From contig NZ_AP019807.1 in assembly GCF_007183175.1 (NCBI RefSeq), positions 3,096,001 to 3,160,000 of the forward strand: DNA of 64,000 nucleotides. The letters are read 5' to 3'. The translations under genes were made by a program, and so were the position numbers. Each line of letters starts with the position of its first letter. Position 1 is the first letter of the stretch. The notes beneath the pieces were generated by a model that searched no databases, was not told where the DNA came from, and was given only the letters and a program-made list of their open reading frames with translations. This DNA is from Microbulbifer sp. GL-2. Its GTDB lineage: Bacteria > Pseudomonadota > Gammaproteobacteria > Pseudomonadales > Cellvibrionaceae. Below are positions 51,772 to 60,760 of the stretch, piece after piece.

Positions 51772-52229
51772 GGGATATTACAAGAACTTCTTAGCATTAC
51801 ATGGGAAGTGAATGGATAGCTCTTCATTTATCCAATTTTGTGCTGGCATTCTGCCGCCCAAATCCTCCCTTTTTTCTATACTGATTGGGTAACTTCTCTG
51901 GATTGTAGGCTTCCATCATTATAGGGCTCAAAAATGCAGATGGAGCCAATTTCCCAAGGCTTGAACGCCCAAGGAGCTTAAGCCACTAGATTGACTAAGT
52001 AGTCAAAATAAGGGGGGGCGATTATTTGCTCTATCAGGATATTTGAACTGATAAGTATTGCCTCCCTGCATCTTGGTTTGCTCGCTAGAGTTTTACCCAG
52101 TGTTGAGGGTCGAGGTTGAGAAGCTACTGGAAAAGAGGTAGTCCAAGAGAAATTTATAGTGGTGACAGTAGGATATTTAGCAATCCAGGATAGTTGGCCA
52201 ATCTTGGCCATCGTTGGGAGAGTGCTTTA
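51772..52229. other. Decayed accessory sequence without a gene (458 bases)
   Basis: AT-rich, with frequent stops in every frame and no ribosome-binding sites. It lies between the transposase relic and the antiporter gene and may be further remnant of an element, but no homology is recognisable by eye. The 298 bases at 51156-51453 on the other side of the relic look similar. Confidence 0.5.
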
Positions 52230-53474
52230 GTGAACGATGTAATTGTCATCGTAGGGCAGGGGCTCTATCTGGCTGCAGCGGCAGTCCTTGGATTGGGTAT
52301 TGCCCGCATCTTAAGGATTGATAATACACTTGGATGCCTGGTGGCCGGTGTACTGGCAGCTTTGCTATTACCCGTGATTGATTATGATACTGGTTTACGT
52401 GCGACCAGTCTCCGTGAGTTGGTTTTTTATGTCATTCTCCCTGTATTGATTTTTGAATCAGCTTGGCAGCTTGAACCGAAAATACTGAAGCGCTGGATTG
52501 GCCCTATTCTTCTGTTCTCTACCCTGGGTCTTGTAGTCTGTGCCTTTCTTATCGCGGTAATTACATACTATGGAATCGGGCACCCGGAAGGCTTCCCCTG
52601 GGTTGCTGCTCTTCTGACTGGGGCGATACTTGCCGCTACGGATCCTGTATCTGTGGTTAATAAATTGCGCAAGGAAAAAACAGGTGAGGATTTATTGACC
52701 CTGGTTGAAGGAGAGAGCCTTTTTAATGATGCCGCAGCTGTGGTTCTCTATTCCCTGGTGTTGGGCCTCGCAACATATTCGATTGTGGAGAGCTCAAGTA
52801 TGGGGGCGGCTGCGCCCACCTTGAGTGTTGGTTCAGTGTCACTATATTTTTGTATGATATTTTTTGGTGGGGTGGCTGTTGGACTTGTTTTTGGTTTGTT
52901 TACTACCCTGGTTATTTTATTTCTCAAGTCTTCCAGTGCCTCTCTAATGACTTTGGTAGTTGCCGCTTTTGCTAGTTTCTATCTGGCAGAGAGCATATTG
53001 CATGTGTCTGGCATTATCTCTGTGATGGTTTGTGCAATTGTTGCCAGAGCCTGTCTGCGCAAACAGAGTAAAACATTTCTTGCGGATGCAGAGCCAACTT
53101 GGGAGTGGCTGGGATTGCTATTTACTGCAATCATTTTTGTGATTATGGGTTTGGTTATTACTTTCGAAATGTTTACCCATCAGTGGCTGGCCATGATGAT
53201 CGCTACAGCAGCAGCCCTAGGCGCACGGGCTCTGTCAGTGGTTCTGGTGACACCTCTGACTAGATTCGTAGGCCCACCCATCCCGAAATCCTGGCGGTTG
53301 TTAATGAGCTGGGGAGGCCTGCGTGGTGTAATCGCTGTAGCCTTGGTGCTATCGCTGCCTGTAGAGCTTTCCTACTGGTGGACGATCCAATCTATGGTAT
53401 TTGGCGTTGTCCTGTTTTCTTTGCTGGTCCAGGGGACAACCAGTGGGCGTCTAATACATAAATTGAATTTATAA
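52230..53474 (+). CDS. CPA1-type Na+/H+ antiporter (NhaP-like)
   Basis: A 414-residue membrane protein with about 12 helices. The ion-binding region reads A-A-T-D-P-V-S-V and the N-D-A-A-A-V-V motif follows (F-N-D-A-A-A-V), both typical of the CPA1 family NhaP/NHE group. Exports Na+ or K+ in exchange for protons, expected in a marine organism. The start is GTG at 52230 with GGGAGAG upstream; the longer upstream frame lacks support. Confidence 0.9.
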   Translation: MNDVIVIVGQGLYLAAAAVLGLGIARILRIDNTLGCLVAGVLAALLLPVIDYDTGLRATSLRELVFYVILPVLIFESAWQLEPKILKRWIGPILLFSTLGLVVCAFLIAVITYYGIGHPEGFPWVAALLTGAILAATDPVSVVNKLRKEKTGEDLLTLVEGESLFNDAAAVVLYSLVLGLATYSIVESSSMGAAAPTLSVGSVSLYFCMIFFGGVAVGLVFGLFTTLVILFLKSSSASLMTLVVAAFASFYLAESILHVSGIISVMVCAIVARACLRKQSKTFLADAEPTWEWLGLLFTAIIFVIMGLVITFEMFTHQWLAMMIATAAALGARALSVVLVTPLTRFVGPPIPKSWRLLMSWGGLRGVIAVALVLSLPVELSYWWTIQSMVFGVVLFSLLVQGTTSGRLIHKLNL

Positions 53475-53613
53475 GTACGGTATCTGGGGCTTGTGTTATT
53501 TAGGTGTATCAGACAGTCAGCTTCTATAAACAGTCAAGATACAGATGCTAAATATCTATGTGGAAAATCAGAGGTCTAGGAGAGGGCAGTAATTCAGATC
53601 AGGGGCTGAGAAT

Positions 53614-53639
53614 CAGGCTGCAGGTTACCCCGCAGCCTG
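53614..53639 (-). terminator. Hairpin downstream of tdh
   Basis: CAGGCTGC and GCAGCCTG pair around a ten-base loop, eight bases beyond the tdh stop on the minus strand. No clear T-run; probably a 3' end structure. Confidence 0.45.
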
Positions 53640-53646
53640 GGCAGGA

Positions 53647-54672
53647 TTATTTCCAGTTAAGAATCACCTTGCCGGACTCACCGGAGCCCATGGTATCGAA
53701 GCCTTTTTGAAAGTCATCGATATGGAACTGGTGAGTAATAATCGGGCTCAGGTCCAGGCCTGATTGAATCAGGCTGGCCATCTTGTACCAGGTTTCGAAC
53801 ATCTCGCGTCCGTAGATTCCCTTAATGATCAGACCTTTGAAGATTACCTGGCTCCAGTCGATCGCCATCTCACCAGCGGGAATCCCCAACATGGCGATTT
53901 TACCGCCATGATTCATGGCGGAGAGCATATCGCGGAAGGCGGCGGGCACGCCGGACATTTCCAGGCCCACGTCAAAGCCTTCGCTCATCCCCAGCTCAGC
54001 CATCACATCGTTGAGGTTTTCCGTGGCTACGTTGACTGCGCGGGTAGCGCCCATCTTGCGTGCCAGATCCAGACGGTATTCATTGATATCGGTGATTACC
54101 ACATGGCGGGCGCCGACATGCCTGGCAACGGCTGCAGCCATAATACCAATGGGGCCGGCCCCGGTAATCAATACATCTTCACCCACCAGATCGAAAGACA
54201 GTGCGGTATGTACTGCGTTGCCGAGCGGGTCAAAAATTGAGGCCAGGTCATCGGAGATATTGTCCGGAATCTTGAAGGCATTTAATGCCGGAATAACCAG
54301 GTATTCAGCAAAGGCGCCCTGGCGGTCCACACCCACACCATAAGTGTTGCGGCACAGGTGGCGGCGACCCGCGCGACAGTTGCGGCAGTGGCCACAGGTA
54401 ATATGGCCTTCACCGGAAACGCGGTCACCTACCTGGAAGCCCGCGACCTCCTGACCCATACCGACCACTTCACCCACATATTCGTGCCCCACCACCATGG
54501 GAACCGGGATGGTTTTTTGCGACCACTCATCCCAGTTATAAATGTGCATGTCGGTGCCACAAATGGCGGTTTTGTGGATTTTAATCAGTAGATCGTTATG
54601 GCCGGGCTCGGGAATGTCTGTATCGGTGAGCCAGATTCCCACTTCGGACTTCAGTTTAGATAGTGCTTTCAT
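53647..54672 (-). CDS. tdh: L-threonine 3-dehydrogenase
   Basis: A zinc alcohol-dehydrogenase family enzyme that oxidises threonine to 2-amino-3-ketobutyrate with NAD. Catalytic zinc ligand Cys38 (A-I-C-G-T-D-M), the G-H-E-Y-V-G-E-V motif near residue 63-70, the structural zinc cysteines C-G-H-C-R-N-C and the Rossmann G-A-G-P-I-G motif are present. Starting at 54672 gives 341 residues, exactly the E. coli length; ATG 54678 would add two residues. It follows kbl by 87 bases; the two catabolise threonine to glycine and acetyl-CoA. Confidence 0.96.
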   Translation of the reverse strand: MKALSKLKSEVGIWLTDTDIPEPGHNDLLIKIHKTAICGTDMHIYNWDEWSQKTIPVPMVVGHEYVGEVVGMGQEVAGFQVGDRVSGEGHITCGHCRNCRAGRRHLCRNTYGVGVDRQGAFAEYLVIPALNAFKIPDNISDDLASIFDPLGNAVHTALSFDLVGEDVLITGAGPIGIMAAAVARHVGARHVVITDINEYRLDLARKMGATRAVNVATENLNDVMAELGMSEGFDVGLEMSGVPAAFRDMLSAMNHGGKIAMLGIPAGEMAIDWSQVIFKGLIIKGIYGREMFETWYKMASLIQSGLDLSPIITHQFHIDDFQKGFDTMGSGESGKVILNWK

Positions 54673-54759
54673 TGTCATTAAAACTACAAATGGAAAGGTG
54701 TACCGGTGTCTTGCAGCAGGATAGTCCTGTTGTAAAACACCGCCACGATCAATTGGGAG

Positions 54760-55959
54760 TTAAATAATTTTCAGTTCACGGCCCACTTCAATAAAGGCAT
54801 CAATACAGTGATCGAGCTGTTCGCGAGTGTGTGCCGCAGACATCTGTGTGCGAATACGGGCCTGACCCTTGGGTACTACCGGGTAGAAGAAGCCCACCAC
54901 ATAGATACCGCGCTCCAGCATCTTGTCAGCCATTTTTTGGGCGAGGGCGGCATCACCAATCATCACCGGGATAATTGGGTGGTCTGCACCGGCCAGAGTA
55001 AAGCCAGCCTCAGACATACGCTCGCGGAAGTAGGCAGAGTTGTCACGCAGCTTCTCGCGCAGCTCACTACCTTCCATCAGCATATCCAGAACCTTCAGGG
55101 AGGCGGTGACAATGGCCGGGGCTACGGAGTTGGAAAACAGATAGGGGCGCGAACGCTGACGCAGTAAATCAATAATTTCCTTACGCCCGGAAGTAAAGCC
55201 TCCGGAAGCACCACCCAGGGCCTTGCCCAGGGTACCGGTAATAATATCGACGCGGTCGATAACATCGCAGTATTCATGAGTGCCGCGGCCGTGATCGCCG
55301 AGGAAGCCTACTGCATGTGAATCATCCACCATGACCAGGGCGTTGTAGCGATCAGCCAGATCGCAAAGGGATTTGAGGTCGGCGATCACGCCGTCCATGG
55401 AGAAGACACCATCGGTGGCGATCAGCTTGGTCTTGGCACCTTCGGCATCGGCCGCCTGCAGCTGCTTCTCCAGCTCCGCCATGTTGTTGTTGGCGTAGCG
55501 GTAGCGCTTGGCTTTACACAGGCGTACACCGTCGATAATGGAAGCGTGGTTCAGAGCGTCAGAGATAATCGCGTCTTCCGGACCTAACAAAGTCTCGAAC
55601 AGGCCACCATTGGCATCGAAACAAGAGGTGTAGAGTATGGTGTCTTCTGTGTGAAGAAACTCAGACAGGCGCGATTCCAGGGCCTTGTGGATGTCCTGAG
55701 TGCCGCAGATAAAGCGCACCGATGCCATGCCGAAGCCATATTGATCGAGGCCATCTTTGGCGGCCTCGATAAGCTCTGGATGATTGGCCAGACCGAGATA
55801 GTTGTTGGCACAGAAGTTCAGTACCTGGGTGTCATTGTTCACCTGGATCTCAGCAGCTTGCTGGGAGGTAATAATACGCTCGCGCTTGTAGAGGCCATCG
55901 GCATCGATCTGTTTCAGTTCATCGCGCAGGTGCTCAAAGAATTTTTCTGGCTTTGACAT
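54760..55959 (-). CDS. kbl: Glycine C-acetyltransferase
   Basis: A 399-residue PLP enzyme, 2-amino-3-ketobutyrate CoA ligase, which cleaves the Tdh product with CoA to glycine and acetyl-CoA. The PLP lysine lies in T-L-G-K-A-L-G-G-A-S-G-G, and D-D-S-H-A-V-G-F and F-C-A-N-N-Y-L-G-L are present. The start ATG at 55959 gives the family length (398 in E. coli); the longer upstream frame is unlikely. First gene of kbl-tdh. Confidence 0.96.
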   Translation of the reverse strand: MSKPEKFFEHLRDELKQIDADGLYKRERIITSQQAAEIQVNNDTQVLNFCANNYLGLANHPELIEAAKDGLDQYGFGMASVRFICGTQDIHKALESRLSEFLHTEDTILYTSCFDANGGLFETLLGPEDAIISDALNHASIIDGVRLCKAKRYRYANNNMAELEKQLQAADAEGAKTKLIATDGVFSMDGVIADLKSLCDLADRYNALVMVDDSHAVGFLGDHGRGTHEYCDVIDRVDIITGTLGKALGGASGGFTSGRKEIIDLLRQRSRPYLFSNSVAPAIVTASLKVLDMLMEGSELREKLRDNSAYFRERMSEAGFTLAGADHPIIPVMIGDAALAQKMADKMLERGIYVVGFFYPVVPKGQARIRTQMSAAHTREQLDHCIDAFIEVGRELKII

Positions 55960-56039
55960 GGTATTGTTTTTAGCTCCTGTCGGGTGCTCGTGGCACATAG
56001 TGATTGGCGCGAAACAAAGTGGCGCCTGTCAATTCATAT

Positions 56040-56255
56040 TTATCCCGCCAGCTCACAGGCCTTGTGGGCTGTAATTGGTTGCTCACTGGCGCGGCAACTG
56101 GTGGCGAATTTTAATGCCTCTTCCGCGGTGTCGAATAGTAGTTGCCACAACAACTGCCTATCGGCCCGTCTCACTGCCCTAACCGCCGTGCGGTTTCGCT
56201 GGTTGGCGATTTGAATTTCAACAATGTCTGTATTGGATAGCGGTGTTTCGGACAT
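56040..56255 (-). CDS. Small hypothetical protein
   Basis: A 71-residue soluble protein with a GGAGGG ribosome-binding site four bases before ATG 56255. It has a basic strand (I-V-E-I-Q-I-A-N-Q-R-N-R-T-A-V-R-A-V-R-R-A-D) and a helical C-terminal half. No family is recognised. It lies upstream of kbl on the same strand, with an 80-base gap. The 250 bases at 56256-56507 beyond its start show no gene. Confidence 0.6.
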   Translation of the reverse strand: MSETPLSNTDIVEIQIANQRNRTAVRAVRRADRQLLWQLLFDTAEEALKFATSCRASEQPITAHKACELAG

Positions 56256-56507
56256 GGTCCCTCCAAGGGTATAACTTTGGAGGACTGACGTGGAAGCGGC
56301 GAATGGGTATTCGCTATTCCGGTTGGATTGCTCTGGTAGAGCCCCATCCTCCCCGCTGGCTTTTGTGTGCCGGCAGAGAGAGAACCACCTTGCCCCGGTC
56401 GGCAGGTTGGCGTTGGCGTCAGCCACTCTCATGATGTGCGGGCAAAGATAGCTGGGAGGGGATTGGCAGTCAACTGTGCCGCCCCCGTTTGGGGGCGGTG
56501 CAGAAGT

Positions 56508-57941
56508 TTATGCCGGTAGTTGTACAGATTTCAGTTCGATAAACTCACCGAGCCCGGCATCGCCAAATTCGCGTCCATTGCCGGACCGCTTGTAGCCGCC
56601 GAAGGGAGCTTCATAGTTGAATTCGCCGCCATTGACGAAACAGAGGCCGGCTTCAATACGGCGCACCAGAGGCATGGCGCTCTCCGCATCTTTGGCCCAG
56701 ACGCCACTGGACAAGCCATATTCTGTATCATTGGCAATGGAAATCGCCTCGTCCATATCCTTGTAAGGGATCAGGCAGGTCACCGGGCCGAAGATCTCTT
56801 CTCGCGCGATACTCATATCGTTGTGTACATCGGCAAATACTGTCGGCCTGACATAGAACCCTTTCTCTATGCCCTCAGGTGCCTCGATTCCACCGGTGAC
56901 CATACGTGCACCTTCATCGATACCCTTCTGGATATAACCACGCACAATCTCACGCTGGCGCGCGGAAGATAGCGGCCCCATAAAGGCGTCTTCTCCAGTG
57001 CCCATGGCAACACCTTCGGCCACTTGCCGGGCGACTTCGACCGCTTCGTCGTAGCGTTCGGCGGGAACCAGCATGCGGGTCAGTGCGGTACAGGTTTGGC
57101 CGCTGTTGATAAAAACATCTTCACAGCCCCAGCGCACTGCGGCTTCAAGGTCTGCATCGGGGGTAATGATTAGCGGAGACTTGCCGCCCAGTTCCTGGGT
57201 AACACGTTTTACCGTAGGCGCTGCCGCTTTAGCCACTTCGACCCCGGCGCGGGTAGAGCCAGTGAAAGACACCATGTCTATGCCAGGATGGGCTGAAAGT
57301 GCCGCACCGACTACCGAACCGGCACCCGCTACCAGGTTAAAGACCCCTGCGGGTACCCCGGCCTCTTCGATAATTTCCGCCATGATAAAGTCCTGAAGAG
57401 GGGTTATCTCTGCGGGCTTGGTGATCATGGTGCATCCGGCAGCCAGGGCCGGCGCCACTTTGCCAACGAACTGGTGAAGCGGATAGTTCCATGGAGTAAT
57501 AAAACCACACACGCCCACTGGCTCGCGGAACAAGATTGAATGGGCTGCCTTTTCCGTTTTTTCCATTTCAGAGGTGCGCTCGGCGTAATAGCGCATGGCA
57601 TAGATGGGGCCATCCACATGCAGCCAGCGGGTAATATGTTCCGGGCAACCCAGGGTTTGGGAAATTGCACTGGTCAGGTCCTCTTTGCGTTTTTCCATAC
57701 CGTCGGCAATGGCATTGAGCAACTCCCTGCGTTTTTGCGCGGTGCTATTGCGCCAGGTTCGAAAGGCTGTTCTGGCGGCGATCACGGCCAAGTCTACGTC
57801 TTCGGCGGAACCCTCGGATACTTCGCAGATTAACTCTTCAGTTGCAGGATTAATTACCGGGTGTGATCCCGCTCCCAGGGGTTCCCGCCACTGGCCATCG
57901 ATAAACAGCTTTCCGGTTTGCAGTTTGCTGAGATCTGTCAT
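56508..57941 (-). CDS. Aldehyde dehydrogenase
   Basis: A 477-residue NAD(P)-dependent aldehyde dehydrogenase. The catalytic cysteine is in N-S-G-Q-T-C (near residue 286), the general base glutamate in Q-E-L-G-G-K-S-P and the cofactor loop in F-T-G-S-T-R-A-G. The start ATG at 57941 is chosen over an upstream frame; it is one base from the decarboxylase stop. Beside an arginine-derived 2-oxo acid decarboxylase it would fit 4-guanidinobutanal oxidation, by context only. Confidence 0.92.
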   Translation of the reverse strand: MTDLSKLQTGKLFIDGQWREPLGAGSHPVINPATEELICEVSEGSAEDVDLAVIAARTAFRTWRNSTAQKRRELLNAIADGMEKRKEDLTSAISQTLGCPEHITRWLHVDGPIYAMRYYAERTSEMEKTEKAAHSILFREPVGVCGFITPWNYPLHQFVGKVAPALAAGCTMITKPAEITPLQDFIMAEIIEEAGVPAGVFNLVAGAGSVVGAALSAHPGIDMVSFTGSTRAGVEVAKAAAPTVKRVTQELGGKSPLIITPDADLEAAVRWGCEDVFINSGQTCTALTRMLVPAERYDEAVEVARQVAEGVAMGTGEDAFMGPLSSARQREIVRGYIQKGIDEGARMVTGGIEAPEGIEKGFYVRPTVFADVHNDMSIAREEIFGPVTCLIPYKDMDEAISIANDTEYGLSSGVWAKDAESAMPLVRRIEAGLCFVNGGEFNYEAPFGGYKRSGNGREFGDAGLGEFIELKSVQLPA

Positions 57942-57942
57942 A

Positions 57943-59577
57943 TCACGCTTCCGTTTGTTCTGCGCCATAAGGCGCGCTGATTTCAATCAGGGTTGGAGTC
58001 TGTCGGTTAAAGGCGGCTTTTACGGTGTCGGCTAATTGGTCGGGCTGGTCAATACGGCAGCCTTCGGCACCGAATGACCTGGCTAGTGCAACAAAGTCAG
58101 GGGTGCGCAGGTTAACGCCCTCCTGGGGCACCTTGGCCGCATCCATAAAGTCACGGATTTCTCCGTAACCGGCATTGTTCCACACCAGTATCGGCAGTGG
58201 CAGTTGTTGCTCCACTGCTACCGCCAGTTCACCCAGGGTGAACATCAAGCCGCCGTCGCCAATCAGTGCAATCACATCGCGATCACTGGACAGCTTGGCA
58301 CCGATAGCTGCGGGCAGAGCGAAGCCAAGGGTACCGTAACCGGTAGTACAGGTAAGGTGGCTGTGCGGATGGTACAGGGGCAGAGCGTGGTTAGTGTTAT
58401 AGGCCAATTGGGTGGAGTCAGTAACCAGAATTCCATCTTCCGGCAGGGCTTTGCGCAGAGCCTCAACCCAGGGGAGGCGTTCCTCGGAGCCATCCCACCA
58501 TTCCTTGCGGCAATCTTGCAGTAATTGAGCGACCTCTTTTTCAGATTGCTCTCTCGCATCTCCATTCCGTTGAGCCAGGGCAGTATTTAATTGCTGCAGG
58601 CTCTCTGTGGCATCGGCGCAGATAGCCAGGTCCGGGTTGGCGTTGCATACCAACTGTGCAGGATCTATATCAATTCGGATTAATTTGCCGGAAAAGGCGT
58701 AGTCATCCCGTACCAGATTGCGGTCAGTCTCGGAAAGTTCGGTGCCCACTGCCAGTATTACGTCAGCGCTTTCCACTCGGTTGCGCACGCAATCAAAGCT
58801 CAGATTGGCACCGCCGCACAGTGGGTGGCGTTCATCCACCACGCCCTTGGCTGCCAGCGACAGGAAAACTGGTGCTGCAATTTTTTCTGCAATTTGTGTG
58901 GCCGCTTTACTTGCCGCCTGGGCACCGCCACCCAAAAGAATCACTGGGCGCTGGGCATCCTGCAGCCAGGCAGTGGCAGTGGCGATAGCGTTTCTATTGG
59001 CACCTGGAGCCATTGCGGTTGGGGCTGCGCGGTAGTCATCCAGTTGGCCGGGCATAGATGCTGGAAACAGGTCGATGGGAATCTCAATATGCACAGGGCC
59101 GGGGCGACTGGATTGCAGCAGTTGGAATGCCTTCGCCATCACTTCCGGCAATTGCTCTGCTTGGGTCAGGGTGTGTTGCCAGATACAAAAGCCGCGGCTG
59201 GCATCACTCTGACGCGGAAGTTCGTGCAGGCGCCCACGCCCCATACCCAGATCCTCACGGCGATTGACTGCAGAGATGATCAGCATGGGGATAGAGTCGG
59301 AGTAGGCTTGCGCCATAGCGGTGGCCGCGTTGGTTAGACCGGGTCCGGTGATTAAAAAACATACTCCTGGTTTGCCGCTGGCACGCGCGTAACCATCCGC
59401 CATAAAAGCGGCACCCTGTTCGTGGCGCGGAGTGATATGTATCAGGTTACTGCCAGGCAGGCCGCGGTACAGTTCGATGGTGTGTACACCGGGAATACCA
59501 AAGACTTTTTCCACCTGGTAATTGCGTAACAGACGCATCAGCACCTGGGCGCATGTGGGCACAGAGGACATAACCAC
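57943..59577 (-). CDS. ThDP-dependent 2-oxo acid decarboxylase, AruI-like
   Basis: A 544-residue acetolactate synthase-like enzyme. Glu53 (P-R-H-E-Q-G-A-A-F) is the ThDP-activating glutamate, and the ThDP/Mg motif spans G-D-G-G-L-M-F ... N-N-A-G-Y (about residues 440-470). The sequence pattern is closest to 5-guanidino-2-oxopentanoate decarboxylase (AruI) of the arginine transaminase pathway. The ALDH next to it supports a two-step aldehyde path; the expected transaminase (aruH) is not here. GTG at 59577 is preferred to ATG 59571 because AAGGA lies at the right distance. Confidence 0.82.
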   Translation of the reverse strand: MVMSSVPTCAQVLMRLLRNYQVEKVFGIPGVHTIELYRGLPGSNLIHITPRHEQGAAFMADGYARASGKPGVCFLITGPGLTNAATAMAQAYSDSIPMLIISAVNRREDLGMGRGRLHELPRQSDASRGFCIWQHTLTQAEQLPEVMAKAFQLLQSSRPGPVHIEIPIDLFPASMPGQLDDYRAAPTAMAPGANRNAIATATAWLQDAQRPVILLGGGAQAASKAATQIAEKIAAPVFLSLAAKGVVDERHPLCGGANLSFDCVRNRVESADVILAVGTELSETDRNLVRDDYAFSGKLIRIDIDPAQLVCNANPDLAICADATESLQQLNTALAQRNGDAREQSEKEVAQLLQDCRKEWWDGSEERLPWVEALRKALPEDGILVTDSTQLAYNTNHALPLYHPHSHLTCTTGYGTLGFALPAAIGAKLSSDRDVIALIGDGGLMFTLGELAVAVEQQLPLPILVWNNAGYGEIRDFMDAAKVPQEGVNLRTPDFVALARSFGAEGCRIDQPDQLADTVKAAFNRQTPTLIEISAPYGAEQTEA

Positions 59578-59852
59578 CGTTTTCCTTATTTGTGTAAAAA
59601 TGCAGTGAGCCTAGCGGCCCGTGAAAAGCCGCGCAAGCGCCCGCAGAGTCTGCATCTGCGCAGAAAAAATCGCAGGAAAATTGAGATTACCCTATTGTCG
59701 CGACAGGAAACTTGGTAAGGCCATCAAGATATCCACACACCTTACGGAGTTGGGTGTAAGTGGGGGGAGTTTGAATGGCACTTTGCCAAAAAATACCTTT
59801 GCGTTCATTCGCTGGATACACTTTGAGCTAGAACAACTTAGGAAGTAATACC

Positions 59853-60490
59853 ATGGAAATCGATAAATGGCGCCGTGAATACCAACTCGGCGGTTTGCGT
59901 CGCTCCGAGCTGAAATCCACACCGGTGGAGCAATTTCGCAAGTGGCTGGAAGAGGCAGTGGAGGTGAATTTAACCGATCCGAATGCCATGTGCCTGGCTA
60001 CTGCGGATGCTGAGGGCCAACCATCCCAACGTATTGTCCTACTGAAAGGTTTCGATGAGCGTGGATTCGTGTTTTACACCAATCTGCAAAGTAAGAAGGC
60101 TCGGGATATGGCGGACAATCCGCAGGTCTCCCTGCTTTTCCCTTGGCACCTGCTGGAACGACAGATTATTGTTTATGGGCAGGTGCAGCCAGTATCCCGT
60201 GAGGAGGCAGTTGCTTACTTCCAAACCCGCCCACTGGATAGCCAACTGGGCGCCTGGGCATCACGCCAAAGCCAGCCACTGTCTTCTCGCGAAGAATTAC
60301 AAAAGCAGTTCGATGAAGAGAAGGCCCGCTTTGAAGGAGAGGAAGTACCCTTACCGGAATTTTGGGGGGATATCGGGTAGTGCCGCATGCAGTAGAGTTT
60401 TGGCAGGGTGGTGCCAATCGTCTGCACGATCGATTTATTTATCGTGCCGATGATAGCGGCAGCTGGTTGCTGGATCGCCTGTCACCTTAG
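59853..60490 (+). pseudogene. pdxH: pdxH, frame broken at a G-run near the 3' end
   Basis: Pyridoxamine 5'-phosphate oxidase, the FMN enzyme that makes PLP. Residues 1-171 read in one frame (R-x-x-Y, R-I-V-L-L-K-G, S-R-Q-S-Q motifs), ending in an early stop at 60380. Restoring one G in the six-G run 60364-60369 gives W-G-G-Y-R-V-V-P-H-A-V-E-F-W-Q-G, then R-L-H-D-R-F-I-Y-R and a stop at 60488-60490, a normal protein of about 212 residues. The enzyme is usually important, so a sequencing error is more likely than loss. Confidence 0.9.
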
Positions 60491-60560
60491 CAGGCTAGTC
60501 CCTGGTGGTTGCCAGCACCTATTGCGTACTGGCAATGGATCTACAGAAATTTACTTGCAG

Positions 60561-60582
60561 AGGAGGGTGTTTTTCCTCCTTT
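60561..60582 (+). terminator. Hairpin between pdxH and hscC
   Basis: AGGAGG and CCTCCT pair around an eight-base loop GTGTTTTT, followed by TT. A weak terminator or attenuator in a 270-base gap that otherwise shows no gene. Confidence 0.35.
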
Positions 60583-60760
60583 GCCCCGGCCAATATCTTC
60601 CCCCTCTACTTTACTCCCCTTTCGCGCGCTTGCACTCTCTGGCTATTTTTGTGCATGGACGCTTAGAATATCGCGCCATAAATACTGCGGGAATAACCGT
60701 TAAAAAGCTCGCTAGTACGATAGTGATTGATCAAGTCTTAGGAAATAGGTAGGGGAATTT

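Noticed and set aside
60408..60752. 114-residue frame downstream of pdxH
   Set aside because: It overlaps the restored 3' end of pdxH in another frame and shows no family pattern.
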